DNA of 64,000 bases from Pyricularia pennisetigena. Its lineage: Eukaryota; Ascomycota; Sordariomycetes; Magnaporthales; Pyriculariaceae. The stretch is from assembly GCF_004337985.1 (NCBI RefSeq), contig NW_021940921.1, forward strand, positions 947,758-1,011,757, read 5' to 3'. The translations under genes were made by a program, and so were the position numbers. Of the stretch, positions 34,093 through 44,126 are shown piece after piece (position 1 is the first letter of the stretch; each line of letters begins with the position of its first letter). The notes beneath the pieces were generated by a model. The model was not told where the DNA came from, did not search any database, and saw only the letters and a list, made by a program, of their open reading frames with translations.

Positions 34093-35388
34093 ATGCCCCC
34101 AAACAAGGGTCTAGTTCACCTCAAGGAGTATGACATCAAGGACAGCAATGTTGAGCTGATTGGCAGCGCCCTCGACCACCGCGTCAAGTACCAGTCGGCG
34201 CAGACGGAACCGGCCTGGAACGACGGCCGCGTAGGCATAGAGCCGGGATTGCTGGTCTGGCGGATCGAGCGCTTCGAGGTGGTGCCCTGGCCGCGCGACC
34301 GGTACGGCCAGTTCTACGACGGCGACAGCTACATCGTCCTACACTCGTGGAAGGTCGGCAAGGACAACCAGGACGCCCAGCAGCAGGGTGACGGCGAGCA
34401 GGAGAAGGAGCAGAACAAGCTCGGCCACGAGATCTTCTTCTGGCTCGGCCGCTACACGACGCAGGACGAGGCCGGCACCGCCGCCTACAAGACGGTGGAG
34501 CTGGACGAGTTCCTGCGCGGGCGCGCCACGCAGCACCGCGAGCTGCAAAAGTGCATGTCGGACGAGTTCGTGGCCCTGTTCCCGCGCATCAAGATCCTGT
34601 CGGGCGGCGTCGAGTCGGGCTTCCGGCGCGTCGAGGAGGACCCCGAGGACAAGAACAAGCAGGACTACGTCACGCTGCTGCGCGTCTTCAAGCTCCCCGG
34701 CGGCCGGGCCGGGCGCGACTCGATCGTGGTGCACGAGGTGGACGCCAGCGCCGCCAGCCTCGACGACAAGGACGTCTTCGTGCTCGACACGGGCAGCAAG
34801 ATCTGGGTCTGGCAGGGCCGCGCCTGCTCGCCCATGGAGAAGGCCAAGGCCGCCCAGGTCGTGCACGACTTGACGCTGGCCAAGCACGTCGAGGTCGAGG
34901 TGCTGTCGCAGACCGAGTCGCGCCACAGCGTCGTCGTGTCCATGCTCGGCGGCGCCCAGGACGAGTACGGCCCCAGCCACGTCTTCAAGTGCGCCAGGCC
35001 CGTCGGGACCCGGTCGGGAGACGACTCGTCACAGCCGCAGCAGACCCAGCAGCGGAGGAGGAGGCCCCGTCGTCTTTGGCGCCTCAGCGACGCGTCCGGG
35101 AGGCTCGAGTTCACGCTGGTCAAGGACGGAGAGCCCCTGTCGCCGCGGGACCTGGACGGCAACGACGTCTTCCTGCTCGACGACGAAGGCCGCGAGATCT
35201 GGATCTGGGAAGGCCGCGGGGCCAGCAAGGCGGAGAAGGCTTCGTGGCTCAGGGTCGCGCAGCACTATGTGCGACGCACCCTCGAGCAGGAAGGAGGCGA
35301 TGAAGACGACCTCTACTCGACGCCCATTGCCAAGGTAAAGCAGGGCGACGAGACGCAGGGCTTCATGAGGGCTCTTCAAGCCCATTGA
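34093..35388 (+). CDS. Gelsolin-family actin-binding protein with three repeats (severin/fragmin-like)
   Basis: Single exon of 431 residues. Three gelsolin-like repeats are visible. G1 (about 50-165) includes LLVWRIERFEVVPWP, YDGDSYIVLHSW and EIFFWLGRYTTQDEAGTAAYKTVELDE. G2 (about 190-300) includes DVFVLDTGSKIWVWQGR. G3 (about 325-425) includes DVFLLDDEGREIWIWEGRGAS. The three-domain length matches severin and fragmin, which sever and cap actin filaments in a calcium-dependent way. A basic Arg/Gln insert (about 315-327) separates G2 from G3. The N-terminal actin-binding segment TEPAWNDGRVGIEPGLLVWRIE resembles the mammalian counterpart. It probably acts on cortical actin during polar growth. 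Confidence 0.85.
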   Translation: MPPNKGLVHLKEYDIKDSNVELIGSALDHRVKYQSAQTEPAWNDGRVGIEPGLLVWRIERFEVVPWPRDRYGQFYDGDSYIVLHSWKVGKDNQDAQQQGDGEQEKEQNKLGHEIFFWLGRYTTQDEAGTAAYKTVELDEFLRGRATQHRELQKCMSDEFVALFPRIKILSGGVESGFRRVEEDPEDKNKQDYVTLLRVFKLPGGRAGRDSIVVHEVDASAASLDDKDVFVLDTGSKIWVWQGRACSPMEKAKAAQVVHDLTLAKHVEVEVLSQTESRHSVVVSMLGGAQDEYGPSHVFKCARPVGTRSGDDSSQPQQTQQRRRRPRRLWRLSDASGRLEFTLVKDGEPLSPRDLDGNDVFLLDDEGREIWIWEGRGASKAEKASWLRVAQHYVRRTLEQEGGDEDDLYSTPIAKVKQGDETQGFMRALQAH

Positions 35389-36163
35389 TGAGAAAAGTAT
35401 GATGCATAAAATGATTCTTGTATAGTAGGTAAGGTATCTGGAGTGGGCGTCTGCAAACTCTGCTTGTCCCATGGATTCCGAACCCTTGACGATGCTCAGA
35501 CCACAGTCGCGAGCTGCGATGAGCTCGTATTGATGCAGTAGCTCCCGCTTACACTTGACTTGTTACCCGGGCCCGATAAGCTGGTATCCAATTGCGTGCC
35601 GATGAGCTTGAGTTGAAAACACGATGGTCCCCTTGAGCAAGGATCAGTGCCCGAAAGAAGCAGCAGAGTTCGTTCACAACAATCTCATAACTCAGTTTCA
35701 TATATCCTCGTTGATATAAATACAAGCTGGTCCACGCAAATTTTCGTGTTATTTGCTCAAAAAACAAAGACACCACGGTTTTTCGTTTTCAGTGTTCTCC
35801 CGCGCAGGCGGCCTCTCTTGCAAGTCACAGGGGTCATGCACGAGTCTCCGCAGGGGAAAGCCAGCAGTAGTAGTTCGGAGTCTCCGGTCCTCGCTCCAAA
35901 GAGCTTCAGAAAGGCCCCGGGGGCGGTCCCATGCCAAGAGGCCGAGAATGACGAGGCAGTCCTTGCTGTCACGCACAAACTAAACTGGATAGAGCAGAGT
36001 AGAGTCACTCAGACATAGGCTTTGCTTAGCCACCACCAAGTCGCAGGTCACGACGCACAAAATTTATACCATCTCCATTGCAACCAAGATGCAGGAGCTC
36101 AAAAGTAATTCTCTTTATGACCGCATTCGGAATTCCTAAATTACTACAAACCGCCCCATCACC
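35389..36163. other. Convergent intergenic region
   Basis: No gene recognised; only short frames without family resemblance. Confidence 0.5.
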
Positions 36164-36525
36164 TCAAATACCATCAGTGAGCGGGCGCAACCCCTGAGCA
36201 GTACCCAGCTTGTCCTCGAAAAACAACCTCAGCCTCTCGACGTAGATGTTGTCGGCGGCCAGCTGCTCGTCGAACCGCGGGCTGTGGTACTTGGACAGGT
36301 CCGCGGTGAGGTCGGGCGTCAAGCCGGGGAAGTGCGACTCGAACTCGCGCTTGAGGGCGTCCTCGTCGATCGACTCGGCGCCGCCCTCCTCGAGCGCTGC
36401 CTGGTGCAGCTCCTCGACGGAACGGGTTTTCGACCGTCGGCGCGGCGTCGAAGCCCAGCGTCTGTCTGGTCGTAGCCCAGGACGTAGCCGGCCGCCACGG
36501 CAGCCGTGAACAGAATGCGTAGCAT
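36164..36525 (-). pseudogene. Frameshifted N-terminal relic of a secreted solute-binding (iron ABC-type) protein
   Basis: The ATG at 36525 opens a signal peptide, MLRILFTAAVAAGYVLG, followed by DQTDAGLRRRADGRKP. The frame then has to shift near 36415-36425 to read VEELHQAALEEGGAESI, KREFESHFPGLTPDLTADL and SKYHSPRFDEQLAADNIYVE, which runs to a stop at 36164. This resembles the start of fungal secreted proteins related to bacterial iron-binding periplasmic proteins, where 'LxxAALxEGG' and 'FxxxFPGxxxxxxxDLSKYH' are typical. Those proteins have about 350 residues; only about 120 remain. The frame break plus truncation suggest a relic. An unusual intron or a sequencing error is a less likely alternative. 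Confidence 0.5.
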
Positions 36526-37187
36526 GGCGTATTTTCTTTCTTGAGCTGCTTGAAGAGGTGCGAAAGAAGTACGCGGAGAGAGGAGGGCTGGATGGGGGCA
36601 GAGCTGGGTGGCCTGTAAAGCTTGCAACCTCTTTCTCGCAGCAGAGAGACCGTCAGGCCTTTATATATTACTTCGTACCTGCTTCCACCCCTGCATCCTC
36701 CTTTGCAGATATTCACCACCCTGGCCCATCCATACAAATTTCCCACAAATGCACAGGTAGGGAGAGATCTTCCATCAGTGTCGCCTCATCAATCACAAAA
36801 AAAATATGCAGCTCAGTCGTCATTCCCTAAGCCAACGTACTTAGCATCTGAGCAGGATGAGATGGGCGCCGTCTCATCCTGCGAAACCCAGATGCCCATC
36901 CCCCATCGGGACATGGCCATCCGCAAAATGGGAGTACCCGCTGTCGAGAAACGAATGGCAAAGGGTTTTTTTTTGTTTCGGGGAATTTGTTTATGCCGGC
37001 ATGCGGAGCAACTCACCAGTCCGTGTTGATCTGCTTGTGCGGTTCCTTTTTTGTCATGGGATTTTGTTTCTGGAGGCGAATGGGGTTCTAGAACAACTAC
37101 GAGCAATGCAGTTGCAAATAAGATTTTTTTAACTTCATTTTCTTTTCTCATGGATATCGTTGTAAACTTTCTTTGCCTGACGATGGT
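36526..37187. other. Spacer before the transposon
   Basis: No gene recognised; ends at the TA target site of the Fot1-like element. Confidence 0.5.
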
Positions 37188-37189
37188 TA

Positions 37190-37231
37190 ACGTTGGGCTC
37201 CACATCTCCGACCCCCCTAAAGTCCGGCCCC
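37190..37231 (+). repeat. Left terminal inverted repeat of the Fot1-like element
   Basis: Matches the reverse complement of 39006-39047 almost base for base. Confidence 0.9.
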
Positions 37232-37288
37232 CTTGAAAAATGTAACGACGAAATACCCCTTTTATAAACCGATTTAAATGTAAACCTA

Positions 37289-38923
37289 TCAACGCACAAT
37301 AATACAATCATTGTCAGGCTCTCCCGGTTCGCTAACCTCTTCTCCATCGTTCAAATCCTCTAAACAGTCCCTATTATTTTCCTGTGCTTCATAAACGTTT
37401 TTTTTGCTGACCAAAAGCTCGTTGGGATCCGGAATTACCCTTTTCCTTTTGACCGGCCGTACCGCCTCCAATTTTGCTTTTAACAAACTGATTTTTTGCT
37501 GAGCTTCAGCCAATAAGATATCCTTGGTTTCGAAGCTTTTTTGGACTTTTGCAAACAAAAGCCGTGAAGTGGCGTTACTTTTTTCGGACCGGGAAATTTC
37601 CTGTAGTTGAAGTCGAATATCTCGGGTCGTTTTAGGGGTTTTCCAAATAAGTAAAGATTGGTCGTTAATTTTTTGGTTTGGGCTTTCCGGTGTTTTATCC
37701 CTTTGGAAGCCGTTATTTCTACCTTTTTCGACGTTGGCGTTGCTATTTTCTAATAAAAACGGGTTTAAAAGTGGTTTTGCCAAGTTCACCGGCCATAACC
37801 CCGTCGTACGCCAACCAGATTGAATGGTTTTTGCTATAAATGCTTTTGATCTGGCTTTTCGATAGCAAAGTAGAAAGTTTCGTTTCCCAACAACCGTTGA
37901 ACAGCAAAACTGGTTTACAAATCCCAGGTGACGTCGATAAGCTTCCTTTAACGGCCCAAAAACCGATAAATCCAACGGTTGAAGAACGTGCGACGAATGA
38001 GGAGGTAAATATAAAAGCTGAATATTATTTTGGAGGCAAACAAGCATAAACTCGTCGCTGACGTGTGATCCGTGGCCGTCGAGAACTAATAAACGCTTTT
38101 CAGGAGTTAAAGGTTGGGTATTTGGAATAAACACCTTTTTTAACCATTCGATACCTGTTTCATTATTTGTCCACCCGTTTTCTGTTGCATGAAATTGCCA
38201 GGTATCGAAAGGACTTAAATCAGCTGGAAACCATTGTTGCTGTACGTTTTTCCCCTTAAATATAACGAGGGGAGGTATAACAGCCCCCGTAGCTGATACA
38301 CATTCGATTATGCTCGTCCAACCCCGCGTTCCAGGCTCTTTTCGCTGTAATGGCCGGATTTTATTACGCCCTAACACCAGGCCATTAGATCCTTTGCCTT
38401 CCATTATACCTGTTTCGTCCATATTCCAACGGTTGGCCGGTTTTATAGTATCGATAACGGGATTTTTCAAATAGGACCACCAAGATTTAATTACCTCGGT
38501 TGTAGCCCCATTAACCCGGGCATTTTCTATTCGCCGGGGCCTTTGGGTTTTCAAAATTGGATATCGGGCTATAAAACGGCTAACCCAATGTTTCCCAAGG
38601 CTTTTTCTTTCTCCGGCGGCCTGAAGAATTCGTTCCGCAAAATAGCGTAGTTCTTGATGCGTTGGCGGAAGGCCTAACGCGGCCTGCGCAAGTACCCAAT
38701 CTGCCAAATAGGTCTCCTGCTCCTGTGAAAGCCTTTGACAAAATCTTTTCGCTTGTTGAATTGACTGGGCCCCCTTTAAACGATCGTGAAGGGTACTCCG
38801 AGGAATACCCCATTTTTGCGAGGTTTTGTGAACTGATTTGCCATTTCTTATGTCAGAAATGGCAGCAAGAAGCTGATTTTCAGTGTACTGTTTCATTGGA
38901 AAGTTTGGAGCAAGAATCTTCAA
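37289..38923 (-). CDS. Fot1/pogo-type transposase (DDE superfamily)
   Basis: Uninterrupted 544-residue ORF; a second ATG lies nine codons in (MKQYTENQLL) and may be the true start. The N-terminal half holds a psq-type helix-turn-helix (ISDIRNGKSVHKTSQKWGIPRS from about residue 22) and a CENP-B-like second DNA-binding domain (LSQEQETYLADWVLAQAALG through LGKHWVSRFIARYP). The catalytic DDD triad is visible: Asp169 in WNMDETGI, Asp282 in LLVLDGHGSH and Asp318 in LLYLPPHSSHVLQPLDLSVF. The last two Asp are separated by 35 residues, the standard pogo spacing. The C-terminus is charged and partly coiled. All expected parts are present, so the element may be autonomous. Confidence 0.95.
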   Translation of the reverse strand: MKILAPNFPMKQYTENQLLAAISDIRNGKSVHKTSQKWGIPRSTLHDRLKGAQSIQQAKRFCQRLSQEQETYLADWVLAQAALGLPPTHQELRYFAERILQAAGERKSLGKHWVSRFIARYPILKTQRPRRIENARVNGATTEVIKSWWSYLKNPVIDTIKPANRWNMDETGIMEGKGSNGLVLGRNKIRPLQRKEPGTRGWTSIIECVSATGAVIPPLVIFKGKNVQQQWFPADLSPFDTWQFHATENGWTNNETGIEWLKKVFIPNTQPLTPEKRLLVLDGHGSHVSDEFMLVCLQNNIQLLYLPPHSSHVLQPLDLSVFGPLKEAYRRHLGFVNQFCCSTVVGKRNFLLCYRKARSKAFIAKTIQSGWRTTGLWPVNLAKPLLNPFLLENSNANVEKGRNNGFQRDKTPESPNQKINDQSLLIWKTPKTTRDIRLQLQEISRSEKSNATSRLLFAKVQKSFETKDILLAEAQQKISLLKAKLEAVRPVKRKRVIPDPNELLVSKKNVYEAQENNRDCLEDLNDGEEVSEPGEPDNDCIIVR

Positions 38924-39005
38924 AATGCAAGTTCTAAAGTGAAAAATTCGTCTAGATATTTATAAAATAAAACAAAGGGTTGACGTGGCTGAGTAGATAT
39001 TTTTA

Positions 39006-39047
39006 GGGGCCGGACTTTAGGGGGGTCGGAGATGTGGAGCCCAACGT
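39006..39047 (-). repeat. Right terminal inverted repeat of the Fot1-like element
   Basis: Reverse complement of the left end; followed by the TA target duplication. Confidence 0.9.
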
Positions 39048-39049
39048 TA

Positions 39050-39983
39050 CAGCATAATATCTAATGTTATTGCACCACATATAACCGCACGTGCGTTCCG
39101 GTGACGAATGTACGGATAAGCTTGAATAGAGTTAGTAATTGCGTGTTCCCCAAGCCTTTTCCTTTTAGGGTTTGTTTTCCGTCTTTGCCATAAGAGGACT
39201 ACAGTAGACACCGGCATTCAACTCGAGATCCAAGTCAGACGACCGTCCAGTCAGCAAAGGACGCTAACCCCAAGAGCAGGATGAATCTCGTGCATCACAA
39301 CTAGCCAAGGTAGGCACTGTTCGGAGACCCAAATCATGCCGCCGTCCCACTGTCGGTGGATATCAACCAGATTGATTCCGTCAAAATCAAACCTGGCCCT
39401 TGACTGCTGTGGGTGGGACACTGCATCAACTGCAGCACAGATTTGTTCGGTCCTGTCCCAGCGAGCCGAGAGAAAGAGGCTCCTGCTACTGTGCCGTCGT
39501 CTTTTGAGGGGCGTAGAGAAGGCCTCGTAATTATTAACAATCTGCGAAATGCCAGACTTGGGAGCGCACCCAAACAATACCACACGGGCGAATATGCCCA
39601 TTGAGGAGCTGCGTCAGGCATTTCAGTTGTGGCCTCATCACGGGAGAATTGCTTCCATGTGACCTGCTTCACCTGCCTACTTCGATCCAGCGTCATGGGA
39701 AACCCCGGGCTACAGTTTATGGTGCTGTTATGCACTTGATCGAGCGGAAAAGCAAGCCCTTGAAAAGCAGTGTCCGTAATAGCGTCCAAACAAGTGCACG
39801 CACCGGATCACATGTATGATAGCACCAACTTCATTACGTGAACAACATAACATTGATGGTTCAAATTTTCCCGGCGGGAGATTGCATTTGGGTACCGGCA
39901 TCTCGGTACCTGGGAAGCTACCAGAACTAGAACATAAGCGATCGTTTCGTCGTGACAAAAAAAACTCCTCCCCCTTGCTCAAC
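39050..39983. other. Spacer between transposon and catalase
   Basis: No gene recognised. A 151-codon minus-strand frame at 39334-39789 resembles nothing I know. Includes the catalase 3' region. Confidence 0.5.
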
Positions 39984-42215
39984 TTAGTATGCCACCTGGG
40001 AGTTCAATCCAGCCGCCTCACGTTCCCAGTTCCTGTGCATAGCAATGCTGTGGAAGAACTGATCCAAAAAGTCCTTTCCACCCTTTGCCAGGTCAACAGC
40101 CTCCTTCAAGCTGTCAGCCTGGACGTTTCTGACAGTGACCACACCGTACGACTCAGTCACATCTGCGGTCGATACAGTGACTTCTGGAAGCGTCACAGCC
40201 AGCTTGACGAGATCCACACCCTCACCCGATGCTCCGATGGCCTTCAAGTGACCAAATGCCTCTCGAATGTAGTGCAAGGCACGTCCGTTCTTAGACAACG
40301 TCTTGATCGACTCAGCACCACCGGGAACGTACACAGCGTCAACCATGGTGCTTCGGAAGCCCTCAAGATGGTGATCCGGCTTGAGGCCTGCACCACTGGA
40401 GCCCTTGGTCTCGCCAGCAGCGTAGATGGGCGAACGCCGGGGCGCGATCACGAGCGGAATAGCCTGAGAAGCTGTGAGGGCGGCCTTGACTGCACGGAGC
40501 TGAACCGAGTCGTAGCCGTCGGCAATCAAAAGGGCGACCTTGCGTGATGCAATGGTAGGCTTCTCGGGCAAGAAGTCAAACTGGCTCAAACCCTTGGCTT
40601 TGATACCCTTGTTTTCCTTGGTCGCCTTGTCAGGGATCTGAGCACCCACCATCTCGGCCACCTGCTGGGCGAGGCCAATGTCAATCTGAGTCAGGCGCGA
40701 GACGAGATTGTTGTACACAACCTCCTCTTCGCAGTGGTCAAGCTCGAAGGAGAAAGCGGCCAGCATGTGCCTCTTCTCAACATCTGACATGCTGTTGAAG
40801 AAAAGTTGTGCCTGCGAGATGTGATCGCGGAACTTGGCGCTCTTGGTGCGCGCCTTGATGCCCTGGATCTTGGAAGCGTGCTCGACATATCCACCCTCCT
40901 TGACACCATCAGCCGGGGCATTTACGCCGAAACGGTTGGGCCAATAGTTGACCTTGCCCTTGGTGATGGTGTGACGGCCCTGGCCGTCACGGTTGAAGTT
41001 GAGAACCGGGCAAACTGGCCTGTTGATGGGCAGTTCCTCCCAGTTGATACCAAGACGCGAAATTTGCGTGTCGAAATAGCTGAAGTTGCGGCCCTGCAGG
41101 AGCGGATCGTCTGAGAAGCCAATTCCGGGCACGACGTGACTGGTGCAGTAGGCAACCTGCTCCGTCTCCGGGAAGAACTCGTCGACGTTGCGGTTGAGCT
41201 CGAGTGTACCAATGTAGTCGACGGGAATAAGTTCCTCGGGCCAAACCTTGGTGGCATCGAGAATGTCAAAGTCAAACTCGTGCTCGCGTGACTCGGGAAG
41301 AACCTGAACACCAAACTTCCAGCGAGGGAAGGCACCATTTGCGATGGCCTCCATCAGATCCTTGCGATGGAAGTCAGGGTCCTGACCGGCAAGCTTGAGG
41401 GCCTCGTCCCAGACCAAGCTGTGCACGCCAAGCTCCGGGGTGAAGTGGAACTTGACAAAGTGTCGCTCTCCCTTGGCGTTGATGAGGGTGTACGTGTTGA
41501 CACCAAAACCTTGCATCATGCGGTACGACCTCGGGATGGTGCGGTCTGACATGGCCCACATGAACATGTGAGTGGCCTCGGAGTGCTGGTACATAAAGTC
41601 CCAGAAGTTGTTGTGTGCCGACTGGGCCTGTGGTACCTCGTTGTCCGGCTCAGGCTTGCCGGCATGGATGACGTCGGGGAACTTCATCGAGTCCTGGATG
41701 AAGAAGACTGGTATGTTGTTTCCGACGATATCCCAGTTGCCCTCGGGCGTGTAAAACTTGACGGCAAAACCACGAACATCACGGACCGTGTCGGCGCTGC
41801 CTCGGCTGCCCAAGACGGTCGAAAAGCGCAAGAAAACTGGTGTCTCACGCGACGTGTCTGTGAGCACGCCGGCTGTGGTCAAGTGCTCGATGCTCTTGTG
41901 CAGTGTAAACTTTCCGTGTGCCGCAGTGCCGCGGGCGTGCACCACTCTCTCGGGGATGCGCTCATGGTCGAACCTGTGAATCTTCTCACGAGCAATCTGG
42001 TCCTCAAGCAGCGAGGGGCCTATTTGGTCGTTGCTGGTGACACGCAGCCAATCATCGGGGTTGGTGATCCTGACACCGGCGTCCGTAGTCTGCCTTCCCT
42101 TCTCATCCGGCGTCACTGTATTCCTCGCGAGGTCGGAAATCTTTTCGCCCTGTGAATGCATGACATATGACTTGCCCTTGCTGAGGGTATCTCCGATATC
42201 TTTTAGAGACGCCAT
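39984..42215 (-). CDS. Large-subunit catalase with C-terminal DJ-1/PfpI-like domain
   Basis: Single exon, 743 residues. It breaks hydrogen peroxide into water and oxygen using heme. Visible catalytic residues are His93 in ERVVHARGTAAHG, the conserved Asn in WDIVGNNIPVFFIQD (about 167) and the proximal heme ligand Tyr380 in RNFSYFDTQISRLG. After the catalase core and the helical domain (KFRDHISQAQLFFNSMSDVE), residues from about 557 form a flavodoxin/DJ-1-like domain (RKVALLIADGYDSVQLRAV, VDAVYVPGGAESIKTL), the mark of clade 2 large catalases. There is no signal peptide, so it is likely intracellular, as are the conidial CatA-type enzymes. It lies about 0.9 kb from a recent transposon insertion. 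Confidence 0.95.
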   Translation of the reverse strand: MASLKDIGDTLSKGKSYVMHSQGEKISDLARNTVTPDEKGRQTTDAGVRITNPDDWLRVTSNDQIGPSLLEDQIAREKIHRFDHERIPERVVHARGTAAHGKFTLHKSIEHLTTAGVLTDTSRETPVFLRFSTVLGSRGSADTVRDVRGFAVKFYTPEGNWDIVGNNIPVFFIQDSMKFPDVIHAGKPEPDNEVPQAQSAHNNFWDFMYQHSEATHMFMWAMSDRTIPRSYRMMQGFGVNTYTLINAKGERHFVKFHFTPELGVHSLVWDEALKLAGQDPDFHRKDLMEAIANGAFPRWKFGVQVLPESREHEFDFDILDATKVWPEELIPVDYIGTLELNRNVDEFFPETEQVAYCTSHVVPGIGFSDDPLLQGRNFSYFDTQISRLGINWEELPINRPVCPVLNFNRDGQGRHTITKGKVNYWPNRFGVNAPADGVKEGGYVEHASKIQGIKARTKSAKFRDHISQAQLFFNSMSDVEKRHMLAAFSFELDHCEEEVVYNNLVSRLTQIDIGLAQQVAEMVGAQIPDKATKENKGIKAKGLSQFDFLPEKPTIASRKVALLIADGYDSVQLRAVKAALTASQAIPLVIAPRRSPIYAAGETKGSSGAGLKPDHHLEGFRSTMVDAVYVPGGAESIKTLSKNGRALHYIREAFGHLKAIGASGEGVDLVKLAVTLPEVTVSTADVTESYGVVTVRNVQADSLKEAVDLAKGGKDFLDQFFHSIAMHRNWEREAAGLNSQVAY

Positions 42216-42673
42216 AATGTTGTTCTTCGGTGGTCAAGTCAACTAACCCTTTACGTGCGAGGTGCGAGATGAGATCAAGGGGTAATGCTTTTTGATCTGA
42301 TCAATGCCCCAAATTAAGTGGTGTGGGAGAAAACAAAGGGGAAGAGGAGGTGAGAGGAAAGTAAGGAAGGCAGTGAGTGGCAGCTTGCTTAATATGATCG
42401 ACAGATTGACCGAGCAGATGCGCTACGTTGCCTCTTGAATTAATGTTGGGTAATCATTAGGCCGAGTCCTGCCGCCACACCACAAGGCAGAAAGAAATAC
42501 ACGAATTGCAAAGGCAGTTAGTTCCGCGTTACGGAACAATCGTTCCACGGATCGTACCTTCTTTGGCAGAAATCATCGACGTCAATGATGTTTGGATATG
42601 ACGCTTGGCAGACCGTTGTTGCCGTATCAGGAATCAGAAATGGGGAACAGCATACGATATAAGTGGAGCACAT

Positions 42674-42697
42674 TTCTTTCTTTCTTTCTTTCTTTCT
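42674..42697. repeat. TTTC tetranucleotide microsatellite
   Basis: About six TTTC units in intergenic DNA. Confidence 0.85.
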
Positions 42698-44070
42698 ATG
42701 TTCTTTTCCAGCCTGCAATCTCTCTAGTCGAAGGAGACGACTCTCGCAAGAATACATTGGTCAAGTGAATGCGGAGATGATGCATGAGTGAAAAATTGCC
42801 CAACTGTTGCATCACTATGCGGTTGCCAGGCTGCTTTTTTCTTGACGAGAAGAGTGGTCAAAGAGGTGTTGGGAGTTCGAAAACGCATTTTCATCCAAGT
42901 CGGGTACGTCATCAAGATGTCAAAGTTGCCAAGCGTCCCCGATCGCTTGTGAATCCCGGAATGATGATTGGTTGCCTAACCTCCGGTACTGGAGGTGACC
43001 CCACTAGATTCTCAAAAAACGGCGGCTCGTGGTGGAGATTTTCCATCGATGACTTTGGCAAGGTTGGTTTCCTGCAAGCCTCTTCTTGGATAATATCGAC
43101 AATCGCGATCGAGCTAATCCAAGCTGTCGCACCATTTGCTTGGTATGCCCAGAATCAGTATCCGCTTTCAACTACCGGAATTGCTGGTTCACATTTTATC
43201 GCGCTCAAAAAAGGCGCCATAGATGTCTCGCCATTTGTAATACAGTGCACAGTACGTTGTGCTCTGTGCGGATCGACCGCTTCATTCCCTTTTTTGTCAA
43301 GATTGTCCTTGTTGGGACGGGACCACGCCTCGTGGCAGCAAGATCTCGCGCCTCCATCGACGCGACATGTCCACATCTATTCGCCTTCAGGCCCTCTCCA
43401 ATACCTGACATACACAAGTGATTTGATTCGCTGACTCGATGCATGTTGCATTCCTACGTAGGCAGTTGGCTCTTGACCCTAGAAACAACCTCAACTTTGT
43501 CAACTTATCAGGTGGATCCAATGTGCTTGCATAGTAATCTACAACAAGCCTTGGCCACGGGTGGGGGTTGGGGGAGGCTCGTTTGGGGTTGGTGGACAAC
43601 TTTTGATTCTTTCCATTACGTCTACCTGCCCCAAGACGTTGACCCTCTTTTATTCCAATGTATCAAGTTTCGTAACATACCAGGCCCTAAAATCGTCCAC
43701 AATTTCACTTCGCTTTACTGCAAAGACCACCTTGAGTCCATCCCAACCTTCGGCATTCGGACCTCATCGGCCTCAACCCCCTTCGTGAACCTGGCCAGCG
43801 CCTCTCCCAGAATGCCAAATTTTCAGGCATCGACAATGTCGCTTATTTGGTGGCCCAGACCATTGACTCTCAATGCCGCCAACACAATCTTGTTGACGCC
43901 CTGTCGGTGAAACAGGCGCAGAACTGTCCGCATCCTGACTGTCAAGGCCTTTAGTAGTCCTGATGGGTGGGAAAGACGGCCATGCCGTGTTCTCGCACAT
44001 CGGTTTCCGTGTCATCCCCTGACTGGGTCCCAAGGAACAAAACTTCCTTCAGCCCGCCCCTCCAGAGGAA

Positions 44071-44072
<2 letters not shown>

Positions 44073-44118
<46 letters not shown>

Positions 44119-44126
44119 NAAAAAAA
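44073..44126. repeat. A54 homopolymer containing one N
   Basis: The longest homopolymer in the window, interrupted only by an N at 44119. Its real length is unknown. Confidence 0.9.

Larger units (their letters stand above)
37190..39047 (-). mobile_element. Complete Fot1/Pot2-like pogo transposon, 1858 bp
   Basis: The ends are inverted repeats of about 42 bp beginning ACGTTGGGCTCCACATCTCC and continuing with the same CCCCCCTAAAGTCCGGCCCC core on both sides. The element is flanked by TA at 37188-37189 and at 39048-39049, the target duplication of Tc1/mariner-pogo elements. It carries one intact transposase. The undamaged ends and ORF and the ordinary base composition indicate a recent insertion that has escaped RIP. 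Confidence 0.95.

Noticed and set aside
42784..43434. 216-codon plus-strand frame
   Set aside because: No family resemblance, mixed low-complexity and stop-poor DNA; not enough to call a gene.
43443..43910. 155-codon plus-strand frame
   Set aside because: No recognisable domain, no promoter-like context and no clear splice partners; left uncalled.
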